Positions 17,740 through 27,637 of a stretch of DNA of 64,000 bases are shown piece by piece. Source of the stretch: Streptomyces noursei (lineage in GTDB: Bacteria; Actinomycetota; Actinomycetes; Streptomycetales; Streptomycetaceae); the NCBI RefSeq assembly GCF_016917755.1, contig NZ_CP070326.1, positions 1,364,001 through 1,428,000 of the forward strand. The letters run 5' to 3'. A model generated the notes under the pieces. The model was given only the letters and a program-made list of their open reading frames with translations, ran no database searches and was not told the origin of the DNA. Numbering within the stretch: the first letter of the stretch is position 1; every line of letters begins with the position of its first letter. The position numbers and the translations under genes are program-made.

Positions 17740-18081
17740 TTATTCGGCAGCCAGCCGCACGAGTTCCTTCATCATCCGATCTAGCATCGCTACATAGAGT
17801 TCATACTCCTCCTTGAGTCGCGAATCCCGATCTGTTCGAGCAGGAATTGAGGCGAGCAAGCTCCGGAGATACCCGACCTCGCGGACGAGCTCGTTCAGCT
17901 TCGGGATTTCCCTTGCGCTCATATTGCCACTATGTACTCGAGTTGCGTAACCCGCCACGTGGGTATCGAGCGTCAATAGTTCTGAGCCCCAGTCTTGCAG
18001 CTCCTCCGATTGCGGGCGATCGGGATATGGAATAACGCGAAAAGCGTCGTATACGCACCTGAAAGCAGTATCGTCAGTCAT
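17740..18081 (-). CDS. putative immunity protein for the adjacent polymorphic toxin
   Basis: A 113-residue soluble, charged, helical protein (MTDDTAFRCVYDAFRVIPYP...LVRLAAE). Its ATG overlaps the last eight bases of the toxin gene, so it is translated directly after the toxin C-terminus. That is the standard position of cognate immunity genes. No family was recognised from the sequence. It stays intact although the toxin gene is interrupted upstream, which fits selection to keep immunity. Confidence 0.65.
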   Translation of the reverse strand: MTDDTAFRCVYDAFRVIPYPDRPQSEELQDWGSELLTLDTHVAGYATRVHSGNMSAREIPKLNELVREVGYLRSLLASIPARTDRDSRLKEEYELYVAMLDRMMKELVRLAAE

Positions 18082-21000
18082 GCCAGGTCACAATCTTTCC
18101 GTCTTTGGTGTAGATGCCTTCACCGCTACGCCAGTCGCCTCGAATTTTCCATCCCATGCTGCCATCTTTCAGCTCCCATGGAATACGATTCTTCGGGTCC
18201 GTTTTGCCCCACAGGGACCTTGCTTCCTCGGTGTACTCGGCGAACGTCCTTCCCTTGCCGTGCTTGTCGAGATGGTAGATGGCGCTCTTTTCGACAGACT
18301 CGAAAGTGGCTTTATCCCACTCGTTCATCGCCTGGCGATCGGCGCCGCAGAACTGCCCTGCGTTGTGGACAAGAACCGACCGGCCGCCGGCAACCACGTA
18401 ATAGGTGTGCAGGTCGGCAACGGTGAGGTTGTAGACCTGTTGGTCCGCGGTGGTCCGTGCGTCCGTGGACGCTATCCGTACCAACTTCCCTGTGTTGTCG
18501 CGCAGGTGCATCCCAGGCTTAAGCTGCGCGGCATCGACCCAAGCTCCGCCGTCATCGGCCACCCAGAAGGGGTGCTTGTCCGTGGCGACCACTGTGCCCT
18601 CAGGCCTAGCACTCGCGCCGAAGGTAGCGATACTGATGAGCCTCTTCGTGCCGTTGCCGACGATGGTGTCCTGGACATTTTCGATCTCGGTACGCCCAGT
18701 ACGCGGGTCACCAGCGATTACCTGTTCGCCGACGTGAACGTCTGCGATTGGCTTGGTTCGACGATCTCCCATCAGCACCCGGGTGCCCGGCGCGAAGCTG
18801 TTCGTTGGGCATTTGGGGAACTTTTTCAGCGCCTTCATCTTGAGGGCGCTCATTGCAAGGTCTGGGAGGCAGGACATCGATGGGGTGTCGATGCATCGCT
18901 CAATTTCTTCGGCACCTACGTACCATGCGATCAGCCGGTCAAGGTAAGTGGTTTCGATGCATTCCATTCCCCCGGCGCCGTACGTGCCGCAGGCCAGGAC
19001 TGTCTCACCAGGTTTGAGTCCACCCTTCCCCATAACCTCGAATCTGGTCTTGATCAGCAGCTTCTCAAGAGCCGCACGGCGCTCTTTCTCTGATACTTCT
19101 TTATTGCTTTCGTGGATCTCTTTGTCCACTTGAGCTTTTATCTCAGCGGCCATCTTTTCGGCCGCGATTTTCCTGGCTTCCGTTGTAGCTTTCGCGGCTT
19201 GTGCGGCATCCTTGCCAGCAGCTTGCGCAGAGATGCCAGCCTGGTATGCGGAAGTGTCTGCCTGGGAAGCGAAGTTCGAGGCGCGGACAGCGGAATGCTG
19301 GGCCTGTTGCGCGGAACGCTCCGCTGCTCGCGCGTCCTTCTGTGCGGCTGCAGCAGCGTTATGAGCCCTCTTGGCGGATTCCGCTGCTTGGTTAGCGGAT
19401 TCGGCTGCTTGGTTAGCTGAGTTGTTGGCTCGCTCGGCGGCCTTGGATGCCTGGTCAGCGGAATTCCTTGCAGCATTCGCCCACTTGCTGGCCTCGACGG
19501 CATCCTTGCGGGCGTTCGCGGCAACGCGCTGTGCCTCGGCGGCGTCCTTGTGGGCGATCGCGGCGGACTTGTCGGCCGCTGCCAGCAGCGTGTCGATCTC
19601 AGAGATGTGGGCGGCGGCATTCCCATCGCGCTGTTGGGCCTTGTACAGACCCATTTGCAGGAACGGCCGCAGTCCGGAGGCCGGCCCGGACAATACTGCC
19701 TGTGCGGCCGCCTTGACCTCGGGGCCGCCCTTGGTCATGGCCTGGGTGACGGCGACGCGATCGTCATCCTCGCGTGCTGTGAACTGTCCTACCTCCAGGA
19801 ACTGGTGCAGATCGGCGGTGGTGCCGTCGAGTGCTTTGTTGGCCGTGGCTTTCACTCCCGGACCGCCGGCAGCCATGATCTGAGAGACTGCGACGCGGTC
19901 GTCGTCCTCCTTGCCCGGGTAGGCGCGGGTGTGCAGGAACTCCCGGACCTGATCGATCGGCTTGTCGAGCGCGGCCAGGGCAGCTTGCTGCTGCGCGGGC
20001 TTGCCGGTGGTGGCAGCTATGTGCGCCACGCTGGCGCGGTCATCCTGCTCCAAGGCCATCGTCAGCCCATCACGCACGAACTCCGAGACGTCCGCGTCCG
20101 TACCTGCCAGAGCCATCTCGGCAGCGGAGCGGACCCAGGTTCCACCATTGGAGAGCAGGTTGACCGCGATGTGTCTTCCCTTGGTCGCTGTGACCTGCTG
20201 GTCGGACGCGGCGATGGCCTCTTGCCGGAGTTTCTGGGTTTCGGCGTTGAGCTGCTGGGTCCTGCCTGCCTCCCACTGGGCAGCGGACTTGCGGGAGTCC
20301 TCGGCCTTCTTGGCCTCCTCTGCCGCGAGGATGTTCTCGTTCTCCTGCTCAGCCAGGCGCTCGGCGTCGGTATCACGGGCCAGCTTGGCCACGGTCTTGG
20401 CCTGGTTGGCCGCGTTCTGGGCGTCGTCGGCCGCTGTGGTTGCCGCGTTCGCTGCTTCGGTGGATGCCTTGGCGGCGTCTATAGCCTTGCCGGCTTCGTC
20501 GGCGGCCTTGTCCGCTGCAGCGGCGGCAGCCTCGGCGTGTTTGGCCGCGTCGTTGGCGGCATTCCGCGACTGGCGTGCGGCCTCGGCCGCCCGATTGGCG
20601 TTGAACTGCGCGGCATTGGCCGCATGCGTAGCCTGGTCCGCGAGTCGCTTTGCCCGGGCTGCCGCAGCCTGCGCTTCAGCGGCTTTGCCACCGGCTTGGC
20701 CGGCCCATCGGCCGGCTTCGGCTGCTGACGCAGCGGCAGCAGCAGCATTAGCGCCCGCTCTGGCTGCCGCTCCGGCTGCTTTGGCGGCGTTGTCGGAAGC
20801 GATTCCGGCTTGGTCAGCTGCATCGGCAGCCTTCTTCGCGCCCGCTGCGGTGTCCCGTGCCTTTCCCGCTGCTTCACGGGCTTCCTTCGCACGGGAAGCG
20901 TCGTTGGCTGTGGCAGCAGCGGCGGACCTGGCCTTGGCCGCTGCGCTGCCGGCTCTGCTTGCGGCGTAGGCTGCCTGCGCCGCAGCACCGGCGGCCACTC

Positions 21001-21367
21001 GGGCCGCCTTGTTGGCCCCCGCGGCCGCGGCCACTGCCGTACGCGCTGACTCAGCTGCCCGATCTGCCGCATCCGCAGCAGCACGGGCGGCGTCCGCTGC
21101 CTTGCTGGCGGAGGACTCGGCTTGCTCGGCTTCCTTGGCGGCATCCGCTGCCGCCTTCTTCGCCCGGCCCGTGGCCTTCTCTGCCTTGGCCGCCTCTTCG
21201 TTGGCCTTCTCGGTCAGCTCGGTGGCCCGCTTCTGGGCTTTGTCTGCAAGCTGGGCCAGCTGGGAGACGCTGAGCATTTCCTGGTCTCGTGCGGCGGCTA
21301 CCTGCCAACCGTCGTCCAGGAACTCCTGGAGGTCTTCGGCAGATCCGTCGAGAGTGAACTGAACCGG
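18074..21367 (-). pseudogene. ALF-repeat / HINT polymorphic toxin, 3' part (interrupted by IS3 element)
   Basis: The minus-strand frame can be read from the IS edge at 21367 (VQFTLDGSAEDLQEFLDDGW...) to the stop at 18074. Counting from Met 21277: an Ala-rich coiled coil (to about 370), ALF-type repeats about 394-545 (AGTDADVSEFVRDGL, DGTTADLHQFLEVG), a second Ala-rich coil 569-712, a pretoxin HINT domain about 825-972 (NSFAPGTRVLMGD, ATDKHPFWV, YNLTVADLHTYYV, VLVHNAG) and a C-terminal toxin of about 95 residues (YHLDKHGKGRTF, GEGIYTKDGKIVTWHD). The tail resembles BECR-fold ribonuclease toxins; this is a pattern-level guess. The signal peptide and N-terminus lie on the far side of the inserted element (22642-23074). 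Any translation from 21277 would give a non-exported protein. Confidence 0.85.
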
Positions 21368-21428
21368 ATTTTGTAGCGGCCCTGAAGCCAGGCATGATCG
21401 CCTCGGCAGATGGGAGAACGCAGGTCCG

Positions 21429-21740
21429 ATGCCCGCACCACGGAAGTACCCCGACGAGCTGCGCGAGCGAGCCGTCCGCGAAGTCCAGACCTCAGGCCGT
21501 CCGGTCGCTCACGTGGCCCGTGACCTCGGTATCCACAAGGAAGCCCTGCGTGGCTGGGTCCGCCAGGCCGAGGCCGACCAGGGCAGCCGGTCCGACCTGC
21601 TGACCACGGCCGAGCGGACTGAGCTGGCCCAACTCCGCAAAGAGATAGCCGAGTTGCGACGGGCGAACGAGATCCTGAAGGCCGCCAGCGTGTTTTTCGC
21701 GAAGGAGCTCGACCAGCCCCGCACGAGGCCGACGCGGTGA
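21429..21740 (+). CDS. IS3-family transposase OrfA
   Basis: A 103-residue HTH protein (MPAPRKYPDELRERAVREV..., HVARDLGIHKEALRGWVRQAE) with a leucine-zipper-like segment (LAQLRKEIAELRRANEILKAA). It ends in TGA overlapping the GTG of orfB. A -1 frameshift before the stop would join it to the catalytic domain; the run gtttttcgcg near 21690 is a possible slip site. It binds the IS ends. Confidence 0.9.
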   Translation: MPAPRKYPDELRERAVREVQTSGRPVAHVARDLGIHKEALRGWVRQAEADQGSRSDLLTTAERTELAQLRKEIAELRRANEILKAASVFFAKELDQPRTRPTR

Positions 21741-22615
21741 TCAACCACCTCCGCGACGACTTCGGGGTCGAGCCCGTATGCCGGGAACTGGACCTGTCGG
21801 TCTCGGCATACAACGCCCGCCGCAAGCGCCCGATGTCCGCCCGGCGCCAGCGCGACGCACACCTCACCGAACGCATCCGCCGTATCCACGCTGCTTCCGG
21901 CGAGACTTACGGAGCCAGACGCATCCACCGCCAGCTGGGGCGCGAGGGCATCGCCGCGGCCCGCTGCACCATCGAGCGGCTGATGCGCGAGGACGGCCTG
22001 GAAGGCGTGATCCGCGGGCAGCGGCGCCGCACCACCATCCCCGAGCCGTCCGCTCCCAGACCGCCGGACCTGGTCAACCGGCACTTCACCGCCCACCGCC
22101 CCAACCAGCTCTGGGTCGCCGACCTCACCTACATCCGCACCTGGTCGGGCTGGGTCTACGTCGCCTTCGTCCTGGACGTGTACTCGCGGATGATCGTCGG
22201 ATGGCAGCTTGCCACCCACATGCGCACCGATCTTCCACTGGACGCCCTGGAGATGGCCCTGTGGCGGCGCGGGATCAAGAAGGGCTCGGGTCTCATTCAT
22301 CACAGCGACCGCGGTTCGCAATACGTGTCCATCCGCTACGGCGAACGGCTCATCGAGGCCGGCGCGACCGCGTCCGTCGGCTCCGTCGCCGACAGCTATG
22401 ACAACGCCATGGCCGAGGCCCTCAACGGCACCTTCAAGGCCGAACTGATCGAACACCAAGGGCCCTGGCACGACGCTGGCCAGGTCGAACGCGCTGTCGT
22501 CCAGTGGGTCGGCTGGTACAACACCGAGCGCCTTCACTCCGCCCTCGATTACCTTCCACCCGAGGAATTCGAGGCCCACTACTACCGATCCCAGGCGAAC
22601 CCCAACGCCGCCTGA
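21737..22615 (+). CDS. IS3-family transposase OrfB (DDE catalytic domain)
   Basis: A 292-residue rve-type integrase core. Catalytic residues appear in LWVADLTYIRT (D), IHHSDRGSQYVS (D) and DNAMAEALNGTFKAE (E). The N-terminal segment has the YGARRIHRQLGREG motif. In the same frame, coding sense extends upstream of the GTG (HEADAVINHLRDDFG), as expected if the true product is an OrfAB fusion made by -1 frameshifting. The gene is intact, so the element may be active. Confidence 0.92.
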   Translation: MINHLRDDFGVEPVCRELDLSVSAYNARRKRPMSARRQRDAHLTERIRRIHAASGETYGARRIHRQLGREGIAAARCTIERLMREDGLEGVIRGQRRRTTIPEPSAPRPPDLVNRHFTAHRPNQLWVADLTYIRTWSGWVYVAFVLDVYSRMIVGWQLATHMRTDLPLDALEMALWRRGIKKGSGLIHHSDRGSQYVSIRYGERLIEAGATASVGSVADSYDNAMAEALNGTFKAELIEHQGPWHDAGQVERAVVQWVGWYNTERLHSALDYLPPEEFEAHYYRSQANPNAA

Positions 22616-22641
22616 AAACACGCAAACCGGCCGCTACGAAA

Positions 22642-23074
22642 CTCGGGGCAGCTCAATCTTCTGGACCTTCGTCTCCTGGGTTCTGGCGTCCTCGATACGT
22701 ACCGTCGCCGTTACGTCGTCGCGGTCTTCGGACTTTGCCAGATACGTCTTCTCGATCTCCATAGCCAGATAGCCCACCGGCCCGGAGGTCGCGAAACACA
22801 CCAAGCCGCCGTCGCGGCTGTGAATCCGCACCAGGTTATTGCCAGAAGCGCAGTCGGCTAACGTGATGTTGCCGTCCCCAGAGACCAGCTTCAGCCCCTT
22901 TTCGGCCAACAGCTTGTCCCGATCCGGGTAGGCGTAATCCTCTACGAGCGACCCCAGGCCCTCACCTGCTGCCTGCGCAATGCCGGCCAACGGCCCGTTG
23001 CACCACGCGGACACCGCGACCGTAGCCGCCAGCGTTGCGGTTACCGGCCGCCGTAATGCGCCACGCCATCTCAT
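22642..23074 (-). pseudogene. ALF-repeat polymorphic toxin, 5' part with signal peptide
   Basis: The first about 144 codons of the split toxin gene. MRWRGALRRPVTAT begins a signal peptide that ends near AGIAQAAGEG. Then comes the N-terminal domain common to Streptomyces ALF-repeat proteins (YAYPDRDKLLAEKGLKL, SGDGNITLADC, DARTQETKVQKIELPR). The frame is cut at the right end of the IS3 element and its continuation is at 21367. The start is taken at 23074, where the hydrophobic signal begins. What remains could at most be secreted as a short fragment. Confidence 0.8.
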
Positions 23075-23550
23075 ACATAAACCCCCACAAATGAGACATG
23101 CCGCGCGCCAACAAGGCCCGGGCATACTTCGGCTGGGTGCATGTCATGGCACAGTTCCGCTGATTCCCCCCAGCGCAGCCCTTAACGTTCTTGGCGCGCA
23201 TATTTCGAGCATGCTTTCCCATTGGCCAATAACCTGTCAAGCACAGTTAAAGCGGCCATCTAGCGGATGTATCGCTCCTTGAGATGCCCCATCACCCACA
23301 CTCAGACATGTCGACCGGGTCAGCCAGAGACCTCATCTCGCGTGCCTCGCTGAAGGTGGGCCAGTCCCGATCCCTCTGGTCGTCTGTCTCAGCCGACCTT
23401 GGTCATCTGTCGATCTGTCTCGCTGTCCTGACCCACCACCGCATCTGGCTGCCTACGGTCGCCGCATCAGGTCTGCGCCGAGTGCGAGTAGCTGGCGAGG
23501 ACGGCCTGAAGCGGGTTCTCCGTATGTCTGACCGCCCGGTGCGATGCATT
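23075..23550. other. intergenic region upstream of the split toxin gene
   Basis: About 475 bp. The part near 23130-23240 is AT-richer than its surroundings and should hold the toxin promoter. No gene or repeat was recognised up to the start of the inverted IS copy at 23551. Confidence 0.4.
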
Positions 23551-23731
23551 GAAGCCCCGCCATCTTGAGGTCGCGGGTCATCGGGGTGGCATGGCGTCGT
23601 GCTGGGGTGCTCGTGCTGGTCGCGGGCGGCAGTCTGTGTCCTTGATCGTCAGGCAGCGGTCAACGCCGGTCTGCTCGTTTCCAGTCGTCGTTTCCAGGTC
23701 GCGGAGGCGTACGGATTCGTAGGCTCGCGGG

Positions 23732-24189
23732 ATGACGGAGATCAACGAGGTCGCCGAACGCGTCGCAGCCCGCCGGGCGGAGCTCGACGAGAGGAGAAGC
23801 TCCTGGCCGAACGGCTCGATGCGGTCCGCGCCGAGCGGGAGGAACTCGCGGTGGCGATGCGCGTGTGGGAACGAATGCACGCCCAACTCGACGCGGAGAA
23901 GCCGTCGACGCAGGCGGATACGGCTCAAGTGGGCGGGCGTGGTGTGCTGTTGGTCCCGCACCGGAAGGCCGGCGCGGGCGAGGACATCCTGCCGCCGGAC
24001 TACCAGCGGCTGATGAAGATCGTGCGAGATGCCGGTGGTCCGGTCCGGGGCAAGGACGTCGGCGTCGAGCTGGACCTCGAGGTCGAGGTGAAGGGCCGGC
24101 TGGAGCCGCTGCGCGGCAAGCTGAGCAAGCTCGCCGGGCGGGGATGGCTGCGCAAACTGCCTGACGCACGCTTCCAGACCGCACCCTAG
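23732..24189 (+). pseudogene. IS-associated accessory protein gene, frameshifted (left copy)
   Basis: The N-terminus MTEINEVAERVAARRAELDE is followed near 23790 by a frame change. The continuation (EEKLLAERLDAVRAEREELAV...GRGWLRKLPDARF) is in the next frame and ends at 24189. Together they would make a protein of about 150 residues with a helical N-terminus and a wHTH-like C-terminus (LEPLRGKLSKLAGRGWL). The same lesion is in the right copy. Whether the frameshift is programmed is unknown. Confidence 0.6.
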
Positions 24190-24240
24190 GTACGGCGTCG
24201 TACCCGTAACCGGCGTGTCCCCGGCGGCCGTTGGCTCGAC

Positions 24241-24562
24241 GTGTGCATGAAGAGGATCAACGAGCCTGCCGGCGACACCGGCTTCCCTGTCCACCAGTGC
24301 CGCCTGCCGGTGTCCCGGAAAACCAACGAATACTGCACCGATCCGCTGAGCCGCCACCCGAAGAAGATCGGCTCCCGCTGGCGCCGTCTGCTACCCGGAG
24401 GGATCGTCGTCATCGTGCTCGCCGTGCTCCGCCACGACCAGCGCATCGCCGACATGGCCGGCGGCAACCAGGTCGACGACACCACCGTGCGCCGCTGACG
24501 CGACGAACTGATATCCCTGCTCGCGGCCCACGCACCCCGTCTGGACCGCGCATGCAAGAGGA
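24241..24562 (+). pseudogene. IS transposase 5' fragment (left copy)
   Basis: The reading MCMKRINEPAGDTGFP...MAGGNQVDDTTVRR reaches a TGA at 24498. In-frame transposase sense continues after it (RDELISLLAAHAPRLDRACKR) until homology stops at 24562. It equals the beginning of the right-copy transposase, including the stop. Confidence 0.75.
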
Positions 24563-24682
24563 AGCCGCCGGATACGGATCACGCGACCTGCCCGGTCAGG
24601 GAGTGCAGGCAGCCGGCGACCCCGTCGCCCCGGGCCGAGGGGGAACTGGTTGCGGAGGCTGTTCCGGCGAAAGTGAAGGAGC

Positions 24683-25084
24683 CTACGAGCCTGCGCCCGC
24701 CCGACCGGAGGGATCGGCGGCGGCTCTCATGCCGCGTACCGTCTCCAGGTAGTCGCCGATCGCGTCCCGGTTGCGGGTCAGGCAGTCGATCCGCTGCGTC
24801 AGGTGGCCGTGTTCGCACTCCAGAACCCTGAGCATCTCGGGCGTCAGATCGTCGAAGTAGATGCTCCGGGGCTTGTCCAGGCAGGGCAGGATCTGCCGGA
24901 TGATCCGGGTCGGCAGCCCGGAGCCGAGCAGTCCCTTGATCTGCATCACACGGCCCACGTGAGCTTCCTCGTACTCACGGTAGCCGTTGTAGGAACGCCC
25001 CGGCGTGATCAGCCGCTGCTCCTCGTAGTAGCGCAGCAACCGCCGGGAGGTGCCGGTGCGTTCCGCCAGTTCTCCGATCCTCAT
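24683..25084 (-). CDS. MerR-family transcriptional regulator
   Basis: A 133-residue regulator starting MRIGELAERTGTSRRLLRYYEEQRLI (MerR HTH with the R-Y-Y-E-x-x-G/R-L signature), then a dimerisation helix (TRNRDAIGDYLETV). The effector domain is short and has no cysteine array for metals (one Cys in LPCLDKP, one in LECEHGH), so an organic or stress signal is more likely. It is divergent from the esterase gene across a 121-bp gap with a MerR-type promoter, so it probably controls both. It is cargo of the composite-like unit. Confidence 0.9.
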   Translation of the reverse strand: MRIGELAERTGTSRRLLRYYEEQRLITPGRSYNGYREYEEAHVGRVMQIKGLLGSGLPTRIIRQILPCLDKPRSIYFDDLTPEMLRVLECEHGHLTQRIDCLTRNRDAIGDYLETVRGMRAAADPSGRAGAGS

Positions 25085-25120
25085 GCCGCCGAGCGTACGG
25101 CGTCGCCTTCGGCCCCCCGT

Positions 25121-25147
25121 TTGACCTTCACATAAATGTGAGGGCCT
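25121..25147 (+). promoter_or_regulatory. MerR-type promoter/operator between merR and esterase gene
   Basis: A -35-like ttgacc (25121-25126) is followed by the dyad TCACAT-AA-ATGTGA (25128-25141) in an overlong spacer, the arrangement MerR proteins act on. The -10 hexamer is weak (ctgaga at 25146). Confidence 0.55.
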
Positions 25148-25205
25148 GAGACTCGCAGGGCGGCCAGGACGCGGCCGCTGTGCATCTGCGACGAGGAGGA
25201 CTGCC

Positions 25206-26186
25206 ATGGTCTCGATCGATGTTCCCGTCTTCTACCAGGAATGGGCGACTCGCAGCGGCGGTGTCATCGACGCTGCCGCCGGGGTAGGCCCCGACACTCC
25301 GGAGGACGCCCGGCTCGCCTACCGGACGTTCTTCCAGGACAGCTTTCCGGCACCGGACGGGGTGACCTTCGACTCCGTGGAAGCGGACGGGGTGGCCGCC
25401 GAGTGCGCGACTCCCGCAGACGCCGTACCCGGCCGGCACCTGGTCTATCTCCACGGTGGCGCCTACCTGGCGGGAGACCCACAGGGCTACCGTGGCCTGG
25501 TCGGCGATCTCGCCCGACGCCTGCGCGCCCGCGTTCTGGTCCCGCACTACCGGCTCGCGCCCGAGGCGGTCTTCCCCGCCCCCATCGAGGACGCCGTCAC
25601 CGCTTACCGCTGGCTGCTGGAAGAGGGCGCCGAACCGCACAACGTGGTGCTCGCCGGCGACTCCGCCGGTGGCGCGATGGCGGTCAGCGCCCTGGTCGCC
25701 GCCCGTGACCAGGGACTTCCGATGCCGGCCGCCTCGATCGCCATCTCCCCCTGGGCCAACCTCGAACACACCGGGGCCACGATGTTCACGCTGGACGGCG
25801 TGGACCCGTCCGTCAACCGTGCGGGGCTGAGCCGCGCCGCGGACATCGTCCTGGGCGGCGCCCCGCGGAACAACCCGCTGGCCTCGCCGGTCTTCGCCGA
25901 CACCCGCGGACTGCCTCCGGTTCTGATCCAGGCCGGCGGTCACGAGGTCATGCTCAGCGACGCGGTCAGGCTGGCCGCCAAGCTGGCCGAGGACTCCGTA
26001 CCCCTGCGCCTGGATGTCGCGCCGGGGATGGGACACGTGTGGCATCTGCTCGCCGCTCACCTCTCTGCCGCGGACAAGGCGGTCGCCGACGCCGTCGCCT
26101 TCGCCGAGGAGCACCTTCCTGCCGCGGTCGCCGAGGAGATCGTCGAGGGCCTCGGCCGCCCTCAGCCATCCCGCCTCTCGATATAG
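25206..26186 (+). CDS. HSL-family alpha/beta hydrolase (esterase)
   Basis: A 326-residue hormone-sensitive-lipase-type esterase. It shows the oxyanion motif YLHGGAYL, the nucleophile elbow GDSAGGAM, an acid-loop GGHEVMLSD and the catalytic His in GMGHVWH. ATG at 25206 has GAGGAGGA upstream. No signal peptide, so it acts in the cytoplasm. Divergent MerR control suggests induction by an ester substrate or toxic compound; the substrate is unknown. The gene ends two bases before the right IS copy, so the element inserted exactly at its 3' edge. Confidence 0.92.
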   Translation: MVSIDVPVFYQEWATRSGGVIDAAAGVGPDTPEDARLAYRTFFQDSFPAPDGVTFDSVEADGVAAECATPADAVPGRHLVYLHGGAYLAGDPQGYRGLVGDLARRLRARVLVPHYRLAPEAVFPAPIEDAVTAYRWLLEEGAEPHNVVLAGDSAGGAMAVSALVAARDQGLPMPAASIAISPWANLEHTGATMFTLDGVDPSVNRAGLSRAADIVLGGAPRNNPLASPVFADTRGLPPVLIQAGGHEVMLSDAVRLAAKLAEDSVPLRLDVAPGMGHVWHLLAAHLSAADKAVADAVAFAEEHLPAAVAEEIVEGLGRPQPSRLSI

Positions 26187-26214
26187 AGAAGTCCCGCCAT
26201 TTTGAAGTCGCAGG

Positions 26215-27128
26215 TCATCTGGGTGGCATGGCGTCGTGCTGGGGTGCTCGTGCTGGTCGCGAGCGGCAGTCTTGGGCCAAGCCCAACTGTCGGCGGTTCA
26301 CTTCGAGGTTGGTGAGCACGAGCAGGGCGCGCAGGAGATCGGTGGCGCGGGTGGGGTCGGTGCGGAGCTTGGTGAGGATGCGCCAGGTCTTCAAGTGCCC
26401 GAAGCCGTGCTCGACGGGGGCGCGTGCGGCGGCCAGGACGCGGTTGGCTTCCTTCTCGCCGGGCGTGAGCTTGCGGGCGCGGGTGGCCTGGTAGCCCGTG
26501 ACGATCACGGGTGGTCCGGATTGTCGTCCAGACCGAGGAAGCCGAGGTCGGCCAGGGCGCCGAGCCCGGCGGTGCGCAGGTGGGTGAGGATGTGGTCGCG
26601 GCGGGCGGCGGTGATGTCGTGGGTGCGGCCGAGGCGGGCTGCGGAGATCCAGACCAGGTGGCCCTTCTCGTCGGTCAGGGCGAGGAAGTGCAGGCCGTGT
26701 CGGCGGTGTATTCCGGAGTAGTTGAGCCGGTTCGCTCTGCCGGTGCGGCGGACGATGGGGATCAGGGTGCCGTCGATCAGGACGGCTTCACCGCCCCGCT
26801 TGGCGATCCTCTTGCATGCGCGGTCCAGACGGGGTGCGTGGGCCGCGAGCAGGGATATCAGTTCGTCGCGTCAGCGGCGCACGGTGGTGTCGTCGACCTG
26901 GTTGCCGCCGGCCATGTCGGCGATGCGCTGGTCGTGGCGGAGCACGGCGAGCACGATGACGACGATCCCTCCGGGTAGCAGACGGCGCCAGCGGGAGCCG
27001 ATCTTCTTCGGGTGGCGGCTCAGCGGATCGGTGCAGTATTCGTTGGTTTTCCGGGACACCGGCAGGCGGCACTGGTGGACAGGGAAGCCGGTGTCGCCGG
27101 CAGGCTCGTTGATCCTCTTCATGCACAC
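26215..27128 (-). pseudogene. IS5-type (DDE_Tnp_4-like) transposase with stop and frameshift
   Basis: It reads MCMKRINEPAGDTGFP... with an HTH near VDDTTVRR, then a TGA, then RDELISLLAAHAPRL...KRGGEAVLIDGTLIP (first Asp) and ALADLGFLGLDDNP (second Asp). A base is missing near 26510, shifting the frame to IVTGYQATRARKLTPGE and APVEHGFGHLKTWR (Glu). Two lesions make it non-functional. The stop codon is shared with the left copy. Confidence 0.8.
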
Positions 27129-27179
27129 GTCGAGCCAACGGCCGCCGGGGACACGCCGGTTACGGGTACGACGCCGTAC

Positions 27180-27637
27180 CTAGGGTGCGGTCTGGAAGCG
27201 TGCGTCAGGCAGTTTGCGCAGCCATCCCCGCCCGGCGAGCTTGCTCAGCTTGCCGCGCAGCGGCTCCAGCCGGCCCTTCACCTCGACCTCGAGGTCCAGC
27301 TCGACGCCGACGTCCTTGCCCCGGACCGGACCACCGGCATCTCGCACGATCTTCATCAGCCGCTGGTAGTCCGGCGGCAGGATGTCCTCGCCCGCGCCGG
27401 CCTTCCGGTGCGGGACCAACAGCACACCACGCCCGCCCACTTGAGCCGTATCCGCCTGCGTCGACGGCTTCTCCGCGTCGAGTTGGGCGTGCATTCGTTC
27501 CCACACGCGCATCGCCACCGCGAGTTCCTCCCGCTCGGCGCGGACCGCATCGAGCCGTTCGGCCAGGAGCTTCTCCTCTCGTCGAGCTCCGCCCGGCGGG
27601 CTGCGACGCGTTCGGCGACCTCGTTGATCTCCGTCAT
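27180..27637 (-). pseudogene. IS-associated accessory protein gene, frameshifted (right copy)
   Basis: The same sequence as at 23732-24189 in reverse orientation: MTEINEVAERVAARRAELDE, frame change, then EEKLLAERLDAV... to the stop at 27180. The shared frameshift shows either that the duplication came after the mutation or that the frameshift is a normal feature of the element. Confidence 0.6.

Larger units (their letters stand above)
21368..22641 (+). mobile_element. IS3-family insertion sequence
   Basis: About 1274 bp. The ends read ttttgtagcggcc at 21368 and ggccgctacgaaa at 22629-22641, which are imperfect inverted repeats. It carries orfA and orfB with the usual -1 overlap. The element sits inside the polymorphic toxin gene: coding sense resumes at both edges (ELPR on one side, VQFTLDGSAED on the other). 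A target duplication was not clearly visible. Confidence 0.88.
23551..24562 (+). repeat. left, truncated copy of the inverted IS
   Basis: It starts gaagccccgccat and ends gcatgcaagagga, after which it departs from the right copy inside the transposase gene. It contains the accessory gene and the 5' third of the transposase gene. Confidence 0.85.

Noticed and set aside
20400..21250. Repetitive gcggcc/gcttcg tracts that look like a tandem-repeat or CRISPR-like array
   Set aside because: They encode Ala-rich heptads of the toxin coiled coil; spacing is irregular and there are no unique spacers.
23284..23568. Plus-strand 94-codon frame between the toxin and the inverted IS copy
   Set aside because: No ribosome site, Ser/Arg-rich and no recognisable motif.
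24683..25084. MerR gene as a metal-resistance regulator
   Set aside because: The metal-binding cysteine pattern of MerR/ZntR/CueR is absent, and the partner gene is an esterase rather than a transporter.
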